Below are positions 30,823 to 39,752 of a stretch of 64,000 nt of DNA, piece by piece (the first letter of the stretch is position 1; every line of letters begins with the position of its first letter). Origin of the DNA: Streptomyces sp. ISL-1. GTDB taxonomy: Bacteria > Actinomycetota > Actinomycetes > Streptomycetales > Streptomycetaceae. The notes beneath the pieces are model-generated. The model ran no database searches and had not been told where the DNA came from. It was given only the letters and a program-made list of their open reading frames with translations. The translations under genes and the position numbers were made by a program. The stretch spans positions 62,001 to 126,000 of the forward strand of contig NZ_JAGGOI010000023.1 in the NCBI RefSeq assembly GCF_018614585.1, read 5' to 3'.

Positions 30823-32819
30823 GCTTCCCGTTCCTCCTGTACGTCTGCGTTGTGTACGTCTGCGTTCTGTACGACGGCGAGCAGAGTGCCGACCTCGACC
30901 TGACGGCCGGGCACGGCGTGGAGCGCGGTGAGGGTGCCGGAGGAGGGCGAGAGGATGCGGTGCTCCATCTTCATGGCCTCCAGCCATACGAGCGGCTGCC
31001 CCTGGGTCACCCGGACCCCTTCGGCCAGCCCTTCCCCGACCCGTACGACGGTCCCGGGCATGGGCGCGAGCAACGACCCGGGCCGCGTCCTCTCCCGGGG
31101 TTCGGTGAACCGCGGCCGAACGGGCAGGGCGTACGCGCCGGCGGGGCCGTCGACGTGGACGAACCCGTCGCCGTGGCCGGTGACGTCGAAGGGCCGCACG
31201 ACGCCGTCGATCTCGAGCCGGACGCGGTGGGGGGTGACGTGGACGACGCGCACGCCCGGGTCGTCGACGAGAGGGAAGCCGTCCCGGGTGAGGCGGTAGC
31301 GGACTTCGTGCGCGCCGTAGGCCTTGACCTGCGGCTGTGAGTGGAGGTTCCGCCACGCGCCACGGCGTGCGGCGGCGTCGGCGAGCGCGGCCGCGATGGC
31401 CGCGTACCGCTCCCCGTCGCCGGGCGCGGTGAGCGCGTCCAGGTTCCGCTCGTAGAACCCGGTGTCGAGCTGAGCGCCGGTGAACTCGGGGTGCTCCAGG
31501 GACCGTACGAGCAACGCCCGATTGGTGACCGGCCCGTGCACACGGGCCCGCCGCAACGCGTGGGCGAGCCGCCGGACAGCTTGGTCCCGGGTGGGAGCCC
31601 AGGCGATGACCTTGGCGATCATGGGGTCGTAGTGCACGCCGATGGAGTCGCCCGCTGCGTAACCAGTGTCGACGCGCACCCAGGGGACGCCGTGAACGGC
31701 CTCCCCGCCCGCGCGCAGCGCCGCGCCATCGGGGGCGTGGGGGGTTCCGCCCCCCGCACTCATGGGCGGGTGGGTGGGCAAGCACCCCGGCACCTCGAGC
31801 GCATGCAGCATCCCCGTCTGCGGCCGCCACCCCTTCGACGGATCCTCCGCGTACAGCCTCGCCTCCACCGCATGCCCCCGCCCCGGCGGCGGGCCCGGCG
31901 GCAGCGCCTCGCCCTCCGCCACGCGCAGTTGCTGCGCCACCAGGTCGATGCCGAACACCGCCTCCGTGACCGGGTGTTCCACCTGGAGACGGGTGTTCAT
32001 CTCCAGGAAGTGGGCCCGGCCCTCCGGGGAGATCAGGAACTCCACCGTTCCCGCGCCCCGGTAGCCCACCGCCCGCGCCGCGGTCACCGCCGAATCTTGC
32101 AGCGTCGCGACCAGCGCGTCGGGCAGGCCCGGTGCCGGGGACTCCTCGATCACCTTCTGGTGGCGGCGCTGGAGCGAGCAGTCGCGGGTGCCCAGCGCCC
32201 ACACCGTGCCGTACGCGTCCGCCAGCACCTGCACCTCCACATGGCGGCCTCGCTCGATGTACGGCTCCAGGAACACCTCACCGTCGCCGAAGGCCGACGC
32301 CGCTTCGGACCCTGCCGCCTCCAACTCGGCTGCCAGGGACGCCAGTTCGCGTACGACTCGCATGCCACGCCCGCCACCCCCCGCCGCCGCCTTCACCAGC
32401 AGCGGCAGGTCCGCGTCCGTCACCGTCGAGGGGTCCAGCGGCGCGCCGCCCATCAGTTGCTTCGCCCGTGTCTTGGACGCCATCGCCTCGATGGCGGAAG
32501 GCGGAGGGCCGATCCACACCAGCCCCGCGTCCATCACCCCGCGCGCGAACTCCGCGTTCTCGGACAGGAAGCCGTACCCCGGATGCACCGCGTCCGCGCC
32601 CGCCGCGAGCGCTGCCTTCACGATCAGGTCGCCGCGCAGATACGTGTCCGCCGGCGCCGCCCCCGGCAGCCGCACTGCCGCGTCCGCCTCCCGGACGTGC
32701 AGCGCGGAGGCGTCCGCGTCGGAGTACACCGCGACCGTCGAGACGCCCAGCTCACGGCAGGTTCGAAAGACCCGGCACGCGATCTCGCCCCGGTTCGCGA
32801 CAAGGACAGAAGTGATCAT
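30819..32819 (-). CDS. Acyl-CoA carboxylase alpha subunit (biotin carboxylase + BCCP)
   Basis: 666 residues from the ATG at 32819 (GAGGG seven bases away). The biotin carboxylase domain starts ITSVLVANRGEIACRVFRTC, has the ATP-grasp loop KAAAGGGGRGMRVVRE, FLEMNTRLQVEHPVTE and YAEDPSKGWRPQTG. The C-terminal BCCP domain carries EAMKMEH, the biotinylated Lys. Such alpha subunits serve propionyl-, methylcrotonyl- or geranyl-CoA carboxylases. Between PGC and WVRVDTGYAAGDS there is an insert of about 35 residues (PTHPPMSAGGGTPHAPDGAA...) absent from the normal domain. Followed by the dehydrogenase with a 4-base overlap. Confidence 0.93.
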   Translation of the reverse strand: MITSVLVANRGEIACRVFRTCRELGVSTVAVYSDADASALHVREADAAVRLPGAAPADTYLRGDLIVKAALAAGADAVHPGYGFLSENAEFARGVMDAGLVWIGPPPSAIEAMASKTRAKQLMGGAPLDPSTVTDADLPLLVKAAAGGGGRGMRVVRELASLAAELEAAGSEAASAFGDGEVFLEPYIERGRHVEVQVLADAYGTVWALGTRDCSLQRRHQKVIEESPAPGLPDALVATLQDSAVTAARAVGYRGAGTVEFLISPEGRAHFLEMNTRLQVEHPVTEAVFGIDLVAQQLRVAEGEALPPGPPPGRGHAVEARLYAEDPSKGWRPQTGMLHALEVPGCLPTHPPMSAGGGTPHAPDGAALRAGGEAVHGVPWVRVDTGYAAGDSIGVHYDPMIAKVIAWAPTRDQAVRRLAHALRRARVHGPVTNRALLVRSLEHPEFTGAQLDTGFYERNLDALTAPGDGERYAAIAAALADAAARRGAWRNLHSQPQVKAYGAHEVRYRLTRDGFPLVDDPGVRVVHVTPHRVRLEIDGVVRPFDVTGHGDGFVHVDGPAGAYALPVRPRFTEPRERTRPGSLLAPMPGTVVRVGEGLAEGVRVTQGQPLVWLEAMKMEHRILSPSSGTLTALHAVPGRQVEVGTLLAVVQNADVHNADVQEEREA

Positions 32820-32829
32820 CGTCAAGCCC

Positions 32830-34428
32830 TCACATCCGGAAGACGCCGAAGCCGCCGCGCGCGCCCTCGACCGGTGCCGTGTGGATCGCGGACAGGCACA
32901 GCCCCAGCACCGTCCGCGTATCGCGCGGGTCGATGACCCCGTCGTCGTACAGCCGCCCCGAGAGGAACATCGGCAGGGATTCGGACTCGATCTGCTGCTC
33001 GACCATGGCGCGCAGCCCCGCGTCCGCCTCGTCGTCGTACGGCTGCCCCTTCGCCGCCGCAGACGCGCGCGCGACGATCGACAGCACGCCCGCCAGCTGC
33101 TGCGGTCCCATCACCGCGGACTTGGCGCTCGGCCAGGCGAAGAGGAACCGCGGGTCGTACGCCCGACCGCACATGCCGTAGTGCCCCGCCCCGTACGAAG
33201 CCCCCATCAGCACCGACAGATGCGGGACCTTCGAATTCGACACCGCGTTGATCATCATCGCGCCGTGCTTGATGATGCCGCCCTGCTCGTACTCCTTGCC
33301 GACCATGTAGCCGGTGGTGTTGTGCAGGAAGAGCAGCGGCACATCGCGCTGGTTGGCGAGCTGGATGAACTGCGCGGCCTTCTGGGACTCCTCGCTGAAC
33401 AGCACGCCCTGTGCGTTGGCCAGCACCCCCACCGGATAGCCCTGCAGCCGCGCCCACCCGGTCACCAGGCTCGGCCCGTACAGCGGCTTGAACTCGTCGA
33501 AGTCCGAACCGTCGACGATCCGCGCCACGACCTCGCGCGGGTCGAAGGGCGTGCGCAGATCCTCGGGCACGATTCCGAGGAGTTCCTCCTCGTCGTACTT
33601 GGGGGGCTCGCCGGGCGATGGATCGGCGTGCGCCTTGCGCCAGTTGAGGCGGGCGACCACCCGCCGCGCCTGCCGCAGCGCATCCGCCTCGTCGAGAGCG
33701 AAGTAGTCGGCGAGCCCCGACGTACGCGCGTGCATCTCCGCGCCGCCGAGCGACTCGTCGTCGCTCTCCTCCCCCGTCGCCATCTTCACCAGCGGCGGTC
33801 CGCCGAGGAAGACCTTCGACCGCTCCTTGATCATGATGGTGTGGTCGGACATCCCGGGTACGTACGCCCCGCCCGCCGTCGAGTTCCCGAAGACCACCGC
33901 GATCGTCGGAATACCGGCCGCCGACAGCCGGGTGAGGTCCCGGAAGAGCGCACCGCCGGGGATGAAGATCTCCTTCTGGGACGGCAGATCCGCGCCGCCG
34001 GACTCGACGAGGGAGATACAGGGCAGCCGGTTGGCGTACGCGATCTCATTCGCGCGCAGGGCCTTCTTCAGCGTCCAGGGGTTGGACGCCCCGCCCCGCA
34101 CGGTCGGGTCGTTGGCCGTGATCAGGCACTCGACGCCCTCCACCACCCCGATGCCGGTGACCATCGAAGCGCCGACCGGATAGTCGCTGCCCCACGCGGC
34201 GAGCGGGGACAGTTCCAGGAAGGGCGTGTCCGGGTCGAGGAGCAGCTCGATTCGCTCGCGAGCGAGGAGCTTTTTGCGCCCCCGGTGCCGGGCGACGTAC
34301 TTCTCGCCGCCGCCCGCGAGCGCCTTGGCGTGCTCGGCGTCCAGCTCGGCGAGCTTGCCGAGCATGGTGTCGCGGCGAGCGGCGAATTCGGGACCGGCGG
34401 GGTCGACGGCCGAGGCGAACACGGTCAC
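32830..34428 (-). CDS. Acyl-CoA carboxylase beta subunit (carboxyltransferase)
   Basis: 532 residues from the GTG at 34428, which overlaps the AtuA-like stop (GTGA). Crotonase-fold carboxyltransferase with both halves: ECLITANDPTVRGGASNPWT, SLVESGGADLPSQKEIFIPG, FGNSTAGGAYVPGMSDHTIM in the N-half; LFLHNTTGYMVGKEYEQGGI and GASYGAGHYGMCGRAYDPRF in the C-half. The SGGADLPSQ and TTGYMVG segments are those of methylcrotonyl/geranyl-CoA carboxylases more than of propionyl-CoA carboxylases. It forms the holoenzyme with the following biotin-bearing subunit. Confidence 0.93.
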   Translation of the reverse strand: MTVFASAVDPAGPEFAARRDTMLGKLAELDAEHAKALAGGGEKYVARHRGRKKLLARERIELLLDPDTPFLELSPLAAWGSDYPVGASMVTGIGVVEGVECLITANDPTVRGGASNPWTLKKALRANEIAYANRLPCISLVESGGADLPSQKEIFIPGGALFRDLTRLSAAGIPTIAVVFGNSTAGGAYVPGMSDHTIMIKERSKVFLGGPPLVKMATGEESDDESLGGAEMHARTSGLADYFALDEADALRQARRVVARLNWRKAHADPSPGEPPKYDEEELLGIVPEDLRTPFDPREVVARIVDGSDFDEFKPLYGPSLVTGWARLQGYPVGVLANAQGVLFSEESQKAAQFIQLANQRDVPLLFLHNTTGYMVGKEYEQGGIIKHGAMMINAVSNSKVPHLSVLMGASYGAGHYGMCGRAYDPRFLFAWPSAKSAVMGPQQLAGVLSIVARASAAAKGQPYDDEADAGLRAMVEQQIESESLPMFLSGRLYDDGVIDPRDTRTVLGLCLSAIHTAPVEGARGGFGVFRM

Positions 34429-36107
34429 AGCAGAACCTCCGGGATGTCGACGTAGCGCGAACGGAGCCACTCGCCGAGCGCCTTGGCCTGCGGGTCGAAC
34501 CTGGCCTGCGCGGCGACGCCTTCGCCGAGGATGCCTTCGACGACGAAGTTCAGGGCGCGCAGGTTCGGCAGGACATGGCGCTGGACTCTCAGCCCGGCAG
34601 TCTCCGGGAGCAGCGCGCGCAGACGGTCCACGGTCAGCTCGTGCGCGAGCCAGCGCCAGGCGTCGTCGGAACGCGCCCACACCCCGACGTTGGCGTCGCC
34701 GCCCTTGTCACCGCTGCGGGCGCCGGCGACCAGACCGAGGGGCGCGGCGCGACGGGGCCCGTCCGGCAGCGCGTCCGGCAGCTCGGACCCGATGTCGACC
34801 GGTTCGACTTCCTGCGTACGTACGGCAGCCGGCACCGCGAACTTCCGCCCGTCGGGCAGCACGGCCGTATGGGGAACCTCGGCGGCGTCGACGTACTCGG
34901 CATCGAAGACCCCGTACGGCGCGCCCTTCCCCGGCGGGGCCGTCACATGGAAGCCCGGATAGCTGCCGAGCGCCAGCTCGATCGCCGCGCCGCTCACCGC
35001 ACGCCCGACCTTGTCCGGGTCTCTGTCGCGCACGACGAGGCGCAGATACGCGCTCGCCCGCTCCTCGGTGTCGCCGTCGGGCCGCTCGGTGCGTGCCAGC
35101 TCCCACCGCACGTCGGCCGGGCGGTGCTTGCCGAGGGTGTCCTCCAACTGGTCACGCACCAGGCGGGCCTTGGCCTCGATGTCGAGTCCGGTCAGCACGA
35201 ACACGACCTCGTTGCGCCAGCCGCCGATTCGGTTGAGGCCGACTTTCAGGGTGGGCGGCGGGGCTTCGCCGCGTACGCCGGAGATCCGCACCCGGTCGTG
35301 GCCGTCCTGCGCCAGCCGTACGGTGTCCAGGCGCGCGGTGACGTCGGGTCCCGCGTACCGCGCGCCCCCGGTCTCGTACAGCAGCTGCGCGGTGATCGTG
35401 CCGATGTCGACCACGCCGCCGGTGCCGTCGTGCTTGGTGATGACGGACGTCCCGTCGGCGTGGATCTCGGCGAGGGGGAAGCCGGGGCGGCGTACGTCGT
35501 GTCCGCTGAAGAAGGCGTAGTTGCCGCCGGTGGCCTGGGTGCCGCACTCCAGCACATGTCCCGCCACGACCGCCCCGGCGAGCGCGTCGTAGTCCTCGGC
35601 TCCCCACCCGAAGTGCGCGACCGCGGGGCCGGTCAGCAGGGCCGCGTCCGTGACCCGGCCGGTGACGACGACATCGGCGCCGGCCCGCAGGCACTCGGCG
35701 ATGCCGGCGCCGCCCAGGTAGGCGTTGGCGGTGAGGGCGTCCGGGAAGCGGGCGGCGAGGTCGTCGCCCTCGACATGGGCGACCTCGACGGGCACGCCGA
35801 CGCGGTCCGCGAGCTCCCGCACGGCTTCGGCGAGGCCCGCCGGGTTGAGCCCGCCCGCGTTGGCGACGATCTTCACGCCGCGCTCGTGGGCGAGCCCGAG
35901 GCACTCCTCCAGCTGCCGCAGAAAGGTCTTGGCGTAGCCGAGGCGGGGGTCCTTGAGCCGGTCCCGGCCGAGGATGAGCATGGTCAGCTCGGCGAGGTAG
36001 TCCCCGGTCAGGACATCGAGGGGGCCGCGGGTGAGCATCTCGCGTACGGCGTCGAAGCGGTCGCCGTAGAAGCCGGAGGCGTTCCCGACGCGCAGCGGCT
36101 CGGTCAC
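34425..36107 (-). CDS. AtuA-like acyclic terpene utilisation protein (DUF1446)
   Basis: 560 residues from the GTG at 36107 (GTGA overlap with the preceding gene). The N-terminal part is a DUF1446 domain (LRVGNASGFYGDRFDAVREM, YLAELTMLILGRDRLKDP, ANAGGLNPAGLAEAVREL, GADVVVTGRVTDAALLTGP, LECGTQATGGNYAFFSGHD). From about residue 450 an AtuA-type C-terminal domain follows (GARSGDKGGDANVGVWARSD). AtuA is essential for growth of Pseudomonas on citronellol and geraniol, its biochemical role still unclear. Its presence points to a terpenoid or other beta-methyl-branched substrate for the operon. Confidence 0.88.
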   Translation of the reverse strand: MTEPLRVGNASGFYGDRFDAVREMLTRGPLDVLTGDYLAELTMLILGRDRLKDPRLGYAKTFLRQLEECLGLAHERGVKIVANAGGLNPAGLAEAVRELADRVGVPVEVAHVEGDDLAARFPDALTANAYLGGAGIAECLRAGADVVVTGRVTDAALLTGPAVAHFGWGAEDYDALAGAVVAGHVLECGTQATGGNYAFFSGHDVRRPGFPLAEIHADGTSVITKHDGTGGVVDIGTITAQLLYETGGARYAGPDVTARLDTVRLAQDGHDRVRISGVRGEAPPPTLKVGLNRIGGWRNEVVFVLTGLDIEAKARLVRDQLEDTLGKHRPADVRWELARTERPDGDTEERASAYLRLVVRDRDPDKVGRAVSGAAIELALGSYPGFHVTAPPGKGAPYGVFDAEYVDAAEVPHTAVLPDGRKFAVPAAVRTQEVEPVDIGSELPDALPDGPRRAAPLGLVAGARSGDKGGDANVGVWARSDDAWRWLAHELTVDRLRALLPETAGLRVQRHVLPNLRALNFVVEGILGEGVAAQARFDPQAKALGEWLRSRYVDIPEVLL

Positions 36108-36898
36108 GAGCGGTCCCCCTTCGGCGCGCGGCCGGATCCCGGGGGACCGGCGAAGGCCTGCGCGATGTCCAGCCACCGGTCTGCGTCTGGGCCCTCGGCC
36201 CGTACGGCGAGGTCGGCGCGGTGCGCCCGCCGCGTCACCAGCAGACAGAAGTCGAGGGCGGGCCCGGTCACGCGCTGCCCGGCGTCCTCGGGGCCGTACG
36301 TCCACAGCTCCCCGCCCGGTGCGGTGAGCTCCACCCGGAACGGCTCGGCGGGCGGCGTCAGCCCGTGAACCTGGTAGGCGAAGTCGCGCGCCCGCACCCC
36401 GATGTGCGCGATGTGCCGCAGGCGCGCGGTCGGTTCGCGTACGGCTCCGAGCGCGTCCGCGACGTCCTGGCCGTGCGCCCAGGTCTCCATCAGCCGCGCG
36501 GTCGCCATCGATGTGGCGCTCATCGGCGGCCCGTACCAGGGGAAACGCGCGCCGGGCGGGGTCTCTCTCAGTGCCTGCTGCAGTCGCTCGCGGCCGTCGC
36601 GCCAGTGGGCCAGCAGCTCGGCGGGCGGCAGTGCGGCACCGGCCTCCGTGCCCTCGTCGACGAAGGAGTCAGGCGCGGCGATGGCTTTGTCGACCTCGGC
36701 GGCGAAGGCCCCGGGATCGGTGACCGCGAGCAGCGCGGCGGTGTCCGTCCAGGCGAGGTGGGCGATCTGATGGGCGACGGTCCAGCCGGGCGCGGGCGTC
36801 GCGCGCGCCCACCCTTCGTCGTCCAACTCGCCGACCAGCCGGTCGAGTTCGTCACTTTCGCTACGCAAGTCGTCGAGTACGACTGCCGGGTCGGCCAC
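36104..36898 (-). CDS. TIGR03084-family (mycothiol-dependent isomerase/DinB-like) protein
   Basis: 264 residues from the GTG at 36898 (AGGGAG upstream), the first gene of the operon. The N-terminal four-helix DinB/MDMPI-like domain has GWTVAHQIAHLAWTDTAALL and ETWAHGQDVADALG, with His residues (WTVAHQIAHL and TWAHGQD) positioned as metal ligands. The family is found beside acyl-CoA metabolism genes in actinobacteria. A mycothiol-dependent step is plausible but unproven. It overlaps the AtuA-like gene by 4 bases. Confidence 0.82.
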   Translation of the reverse strand: MADPAVVLDDLRSESDELDRLVGELDDEGWARATPAPGWTVAHQIAHLAWTDTAALLAVTDPGAFAAEVDKAIAAPDSFVDEGTEAGAALPPAELLAHWRDGRERLQQALRETPPGARFPWYGPPMSATSMATARLMETWAHGQDVADALGAVREPTARLRHIAHIGVRARDFAYQVHGLTPPAEPFRVELTAPGGELWTYGPEDAGQRVTGPALDFCLLVTRRAHRADLAVRAEGPDADRWLDIAQAFAGPPGSGRAPKGDRS

Positions 36899-36959
36899 GG
36901 TGCGCTCCCTTGAGGACACGACGTTGTGTGTCCCGGAGCATGGCAGCGCCCAGCAAAAC

Positions 36960-36977
36960 AAGCAAGCATGCTTGCTT
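36960..36977. promoter_or_regulatory. 18-bp perfect palindromic operator of the catabolic operon
   Basis: AAGCAAGCATGCTTGCTT is a perfect palindrome, about 62 bases upstream of the first operon gene. Size and symmetry fit a TetR-family dimer site, and the operon ends with a TetR gene. The neighbouring EamA gene is on the same strand and ends at 37005, so the site belongs to the operon. Confidence 0.75.
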
Positions 36978-37004
36978 TGACTTCTACGCCTTCGAGGCAG
37001 CCCT

Positions 37005-37934
37005 TCAGGCGGTCTTTCCGGCCATCTGGGTCCGTACCGCACCCATGCTCGCCGCGATGACCAGCGCGATCGCCAAGGCGTCCAGCGCGGAGAGGGCTTG
37101 ATGCAGTACGAGGAACCCGGCCGTCGCAGCGATCGCCGGCTCCAGGCTCATCAGCACCGCGAAGGTCGGGGCGGGCAGCCGGCGCAGCGCGAGCAGCTCC
37201 AGGGTGTACGGGAGGACGGACGACATCACCGCGACGGCGAGACCGAGCCCGAGCGTGGACGGCACGATCAGCTTCGACCCGGCCTCGGCGATGCCGAGCG
37301 GCAGGCTCAGCACGGCCCCGACGGCCATGGCCAGCGCAAGTCCGTCGGCCTGCGGGAACCGCCGCCCGGTGCGGGCGCTGAAGACGATGTACGTGGCCCA
37401 CATCGCACCCGCGGAGAGCGCGAAGAGCGCGCCCACGGGGTCGAGCCGGTCGAAGCCGCCGCCGCTGAGCAGGACCACGCCCGCGAGGGCGAGGCCCGCC
37501 CAGACGAGGTTGACCGGCCGCCGCGAGACGATCACCGAGAGCGCGAGCGGCCCGAGGACCTCGAAGGTGACCGCCGCGCCGAGCGGGATGCGGTCGACGG
37601 CCTGGTAGAAGAGAACGTTCATCGCGGCCATGGCGGCGCCGAAGGCGACGACGGTGCCCCAGTCGGCGCGCGAGTGCCCGCGAAGGCTCGGCCGGCAGAC
37701 GACGAGCAGGACGAGCGCGGCGAGGACGAGCCGGAGGGTGACGACGCCGAGGGCTCCGGCGCGCGGCATGAGCAGCACGGCGATGGCCGCGCCGAACTGT
37801 ACGGAGAGCGCACCGGCCACGACGAGCGCGACGGGCCCGAGGCTGCCGCGGGAACCCGGTGCACGGGTGGCGCCCTCCAGCGCGACGGCGGCTTCCGGCT
37901 CATTGGCCACGACGGTGCGGCGAGGCTCGTCCAC
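37005..37934 (-). CDS. EamA/RhtA-family transporter
   Basis: 309 residues, about ten membrane helices in two EamA halves (GPVALVVAGALSVQFGAAIA; GAAVTFEVLGPLALSVIVS; VGALFALSAGAMWATYIVFS; SLEPAIAATAGFLVLHQALS). The motif near AAVTFEVLGPL is like that of RhtA, the threonine/homoserine exporter. Substrate is likely an amino acid or related metabolite. It is transcribed divergently from a LysR regulator, 98 bases apart, which probably controls it. Confidence 0.9.
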   Translation of the reverse strand: MDEPRRTVVANEPEAAVALEGATRAPGSRGSLGPVALVVAGALSVQFGAAIAVLLMPRAGALGVVTLRLVLAALVLLVVCRPSLRGHSRADWGTVVAFGAAMAAMNVLFYQAVDRIPLGAAVTFEVLGPLALSVIVSRRPVNLVWAGLALAGVVLLSGGGFDRLDPVGALFALSAGAMWATYIVFSARTGRRFPQADGLALAMAVGAVLSLPLGIAEAGSKLIVPSTLGLGLAVAVMSSVLPYTLELLALRRLPAPTFAVLMSLEPAIAATAGFLVLHQALSALDALAIALVIAASMGAVRTQMAGKTA

Positions 37935-38032
37935 CGGAAACCTCCCTGATGCTTTTCGGCCGACGCCCCTACGCTACGGGCCTTGGAGCGCTGCGTGAAA
38001 TGCGTACTGGGCTGCCGTTATGCTCCACGTGC

Positions 38033-38920
38033 ATGAGCATCGAGCTACGCCACCTCCGCTGCTTCCTGGCCATCGCGGAGGAGTCCAGCGTGACCAGGGC
38101 GGCGGCCCGGCTGCACCTCACCCAGCCCGCGGTCTCCCGGTCGCTGGCCGCGCTGGAAAAACACCTCGGCACCCGGCTGGTGGACCGCTCCACCCATCAT
38201 CTCGCCCTCACCGCGGAGGGCCTGGTCTTCCGCGACAAGGCGGCGACAGCGGTCGCCGCCTTCGACGAGGCCCTCGACGCGACCCGGCTGCGCCACTGGC
38301 CGCTGCGGCTCGGCCACGCCTGGTCCGCCCTCGGCCCGTACACCACCCCGCTGCTGCGCCGCTGGCACCGGGAGCACCCGGACACCCCGCTCGAACTCCT
38401 CCGCATCGACGACCGCACGGCAGGCCTCGCCCGCGGCGAGGTCGACGCGGCGGTCCTGCGCGGCCCGGTGGACACCCCCGGCCTGATCACCGAGCTCCTC
38501 TTCACCGAACCCCGGGTGGCGGCGGTGACGTCGGACGGCCCCCTGGCGGCGCGTGCCTCCCTGACACTCGCGGACCTGACGACGGGACCGGTGATCCTGA
38601 ACACGGTCTCGGGCCTGACGACGCTGGACCTGTGGCCTGCGGAGTCCCGCCCCACGAGGGTGCTCACAGTGGCGAACACGGACGACTGGCTGACGGCGAT
38701 CGCGGCGGGCCGGGGCGCGGGCGCGTCGGTGGCCTCCACGGCGGAGATGCACCCGCACCCAGGGGTCTCCTACCGCCCACTGTCGGACGCGCCACCGGTA
38801 GCGGTAGTGCTGGCGTGGCGCGAGTCGGCGGCGCATCCGGCGATTCCTCAACTGGCGGCGCTGGCCCGGGAGGTGGCGACAGCTGCCTCTTCGAGATCAT
38901 CTATGCCGGAACGGGAATAA
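38033..38920 (+). CDS. LysR-family transcriptional regulator
   Basis: 295 residues from the ATG at 38033; the open frame further upstream overlaps the divergent exporter. The N-terminal winged helix is standard (ELRHLRCFLAIAEESSVTRA, AARLHLTQPAVSRSLAALEK, HLGTRLVDRSTHHLALTAEG), followed by a substrate-binding domain (WPLRLGHAWSALGPYTTPLL...). The divergent layout with the EamA exporter is the classic LysR arrangement. Inducer unknown. Confidence 0.92.
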   Translation: MSIELRHLRCFLAIAEESSVTRAAARLHLTQPAVSRSLAALEKHLGTRLVDRSTHHLALTAEGLVFRDKAATAVAAFDEALDATRLRHWPLRLGHAWSALGPYTTPLLRRWHREHPDTPLELLRIDDRTAGLARGEVDAAVLRGPVDTPGLITELLFTEPRVAAVTSDGPLAARASLTLADLTTGPVILNTVSGLTTLDLWPAESRPTRVLTVANTDDWLTAIAAGRGAGASVASTAEMHPHPGVSYRPLSDAPPVAVVLAWRESAAHPAIPQLAALAREVATAASSRSSMPERE

Positions 38921-39005
38921 TCCCAAGTCGGCATGGACGTGGGGAAACACGCTCCGTAGCGTCGATCTCAGGCGGTCCCGCCAGGGCCGAAGCAGAGGGG
39001 CCACC

Positions 39006-39308
39006 ATGCCACGAGAGCAACTGACCAGGCTCACCGGCAAGCTAAACGGACCGAACTGTGACGACGACTGCCCGAATCGAGCGACTGGCCGAGTGCGCGC
39101 CGCGCTTCGGCTCCGACACGGACCGGGACCGCGCGCGCCTGGCCGCGCTGGTCGACTCCACGGCCGGGACACTCAGCTGCGGCGGCGACGTATCGCTCGG
39201 CTTCTACCTCGAACGCCCGACGTTCATGTCCCTGGCCCTGGTGACCTGCTCACCGAACCGCACCGCGCCCGATCCGGGCTGCCCACTGCGCCGTCCCGCC
39301 CGTGGTAG
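39006..39308 (+). CDS. Small ORF, probably a truncated gene
   Basis: ATG at 39006 with GAGGGG six bases upstream, so translation starts here. The first 23 residues, MPREQLTRLTGKLNGPNCDD then DCP, resemble the start of small Streptomyces proteins with an LxGPNCxxxxCP motif found near XRE regulators. After that the frame turns Arg/Pro/His-rich and looks non-native. From 39058 (GTG) another frame runs to 39321 (87 residues, RIERLAECAPRFGSDTDRD...) and its stop overlaps the next ATG by 4 bases. One of the two continues the gene; a frameshift is possible. Confidence 0.4.
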   Translation: MPREQLTRLTGKLNGPNCDDDCPNRATGRVRAALRLRHGPGPRAPGRAGRLHGRDTQLRRRRIARLLPRTPDVHVPGPGDLLTEPHRARSGLPTAPSRPW

Positions 39309-39317
39309 AGAGGGCCC

Positions 39318-39752
39318 ATGAAGCGCGACGAGCTCATCTGGTTCCTTCGCAGGTACAAGCTCGCCGTCCAGGCGTCCGTGGCGCCGGACGGCGCACCCCA
39401 GGCCGCCGTCGTCGGATTCGCGGTCAGTGACGAGCTCGAGATCATCTTCGACACCGTCGAGACGACGCGCAAGTGCCTCAACCTGCACGCCGACCCCCGC
39501 ATCTCGCTCGTGGTCGGCTGGGACGACGCGGTCACCGCGCAGATCGAGGGCGTCGCGGACTTCCCGGCCGGCCCGGAGCTCGAGCGCATTCAGCAGTGCT
39601 ACTTCGCCGCGTATCCGGACGGCCGCGACCGGCTCACCTGGCCCGGCATCACCCATGTGCGGGTGCGTCCGACCTGGGTGCGGTACAGCGACTTCACCCA
39701 GGACCCTCCGCTGATCGAAGAGCTCACCGTCGCAGAGCTCACGACGGAGTGA
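39318..39752 (+). CDS. Pyridoxamine-5'-phosphate-oxidase-like flavin/F420-binding protein
   Basis: 144 residues, a split-barrel fold: KRDELIWFLRRYKLAVQASV, APDGAPQAAVVGFAVSDELE, IIFDTVETTRKCLNLHADPR (the Thr-Lys segment that contacts the cofactor phosphate), ISLVVGWDDAVTAQIEGVA, HVRVRPTWVRYSDFTQDP. Proteins of this size bind FMN, F420 or haem; which one here is unclear. It is unrelated in role to pdxH. Its last 14 bases overlap the end of the convergent oxidoreductase gene. Confidence 0.85.
   Translation: MKRDELIWFLRRYKLAVQASVAPDGAPQAAVVGFAVSDELEIIFDTVETTRKCLNLHADPRISLVVGWDDAVTAQIEGVADFPAGPELERIQQCYFAAYPDGRDRLTWPGITHVRVRPTWVRYSDFTQDPPLIEELTVAELTTE

Noticed and set aside
26750..36977. KstR2-type cholesterol operator at the palindrome
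   Set aside because: The KstR2 site has CAAG-N2-CTTG; here four bases separate the arms, and no sterol genes are present.
36910..37101. Small + strand ORF across the operon palindrome
   Set aside because: No ribosome site and it runs through the operator and the end of the EamA gene.
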